In this document: in pieces, positions 14,417 to 14,582 of the stretch
Layout: the number at the start of each line of letters is the position of its first letter
Position numbering within the stretch: the stretch's first letter is position 1
Assembly: GCA_002335345.1 (NCBI GenBank)
Contig: DDCS01000129.1
Coordinates: 9,912 to 24,493, forward strand
DNA: 14,582 nt
Reading direction: 5' to 3'
Source: Flavobacteriaceae bacterium UBA2000
GTDB lineage: Bacteria > Bacteroidota > Bacteroidia > Flavobacteriales > Flavobacteriaceae
Made by a program: the position numbers and the translations under genes
The notes under the pieces: generated by a model
Database searches by the model: none
Seen by the model: the letters and a program-made list of their open reading frames with translations, nothing else
What the model was told of the DNA's origin: nothing

Positions 14417-14482
14417 GTTTATGTTCTTTGTAGGTATAACAAGCAAGGTCGTCAAAACCCTACTTTAATGAGTATAATTTAA

Positions 14483-14582
14483 TTATTTATTCAAATACAT
14501 TTTTCTGCGGGCATAGAGCTCATAGAATTCGTCGTCTTTTAAACTATCGATAAACAAGATACTCTCACCAGTACTTTTCATT
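14483..14582 (-). CDS. Unidentified gene, 3' end at window edge
   Basis: A minus-strand frame enters at the right edge and ends with TAA 14485-14483. It encodes 32 visible residues, hydrophilic and mixed-charge (KSTGESILFIDSLKDDEF, then YELYARRKMYLNK). An ATG lies at 14581-14579, so it could be a complete 32-residue peptide, but the tail of a longer protein is more likely. It lies 66 bp upstream of the cupredoxin start on the same strand, so they may be co-transcribed. I do not recognise it. Confidence 0.45.
   Translation of the reverse strand, partial: MKSTGESILFIDSLKDDEFYELYARRKMYLNK

Noticed and set aside
1..14582. CRISPR arrays, IS elements, phage genes, tRNA genes
   Set aside because: No regular spaced repeats, transposase or integrase motifs, terminal inverted repeats or cloverleaf sequences were seen on either strand.

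Overview
The window looks like chromosomal DNA of a marine-type flavobacterium (Bacteroidota). Four things point that way: a type IX secretion (T9SS) C-terminal sorting domain on a secreted cupredoxin, a PadR-PspC gene pair, a TAnnTTTG-type promoter without Shine-Dalgarno sequences, and moderate-to-low GC. Nearly all of it is recognisable core or accessory metabolism. No phage, IS element, CRISPR array, tRNA or rRNA is visible.

Layout. 1-469 is the 3' end of a cyclophilin-type prolyl isomerase. 517-1449 is an OxyR peroxide sensor with both redox cysteines. 1499-1963 (minus) is a DUF4442 hotdog-fold protein. 1964-2199 is a divergent intergenic region: its left part looks like coding debris, and its right part carries a strong promoter and a palindromic operator. 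2200-4681 is a probable operon of PadR regulator, PspC-domain membrane protein and small secreted lipocalin-like protein. 4725-5672 (minus) is thioredoxin reductase. Upstream of it on the same strand lie a 38-residue membrane micro-ORF ending inside a perfect 30-bp palindrome and a 5'-truncated SafE/TauE-type membrane protein. Head to head with the latter is a short orphan ORF (6521-6823), followed by thioredoxin (6842-7141).

7144-12436 is a complete vitamin B12 uptake locus. A BtuB-like TonB-dependent receptor (minus strand) is preceded by a textbook cobalamin riboswitch. The divergent btuF-btuC-btuD genes (binding lipoprotein, permease, ATPase) lie on the plus strand. Together they would carry corrinoid across the outer membrane, through the periplasm and across the inner membrane. 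The riboswitch is on the btuB transcript only. 12477-13787 is RmuC. 13826-14416 (minus) is a secreted cupredoxin with a T9SS signal, and 14483-14582 (minus) is the tail of an unidentified gene.

No wholly new system was found. The points most worth a second look are the junction near 6541 where SafE has lost its N-terminal helix, the 38-aa membrane micro-ORF with its palindrome, the PadR operator overlapping its own promoter, and the one-sided riboswitch control of the B12 locus. Several open frames begin too far upstream. The starts given here for PadR, BtuB, BtuF, RmuC and the cupredoxin are the internal ATGs supported by family N-termini or signal peptides.
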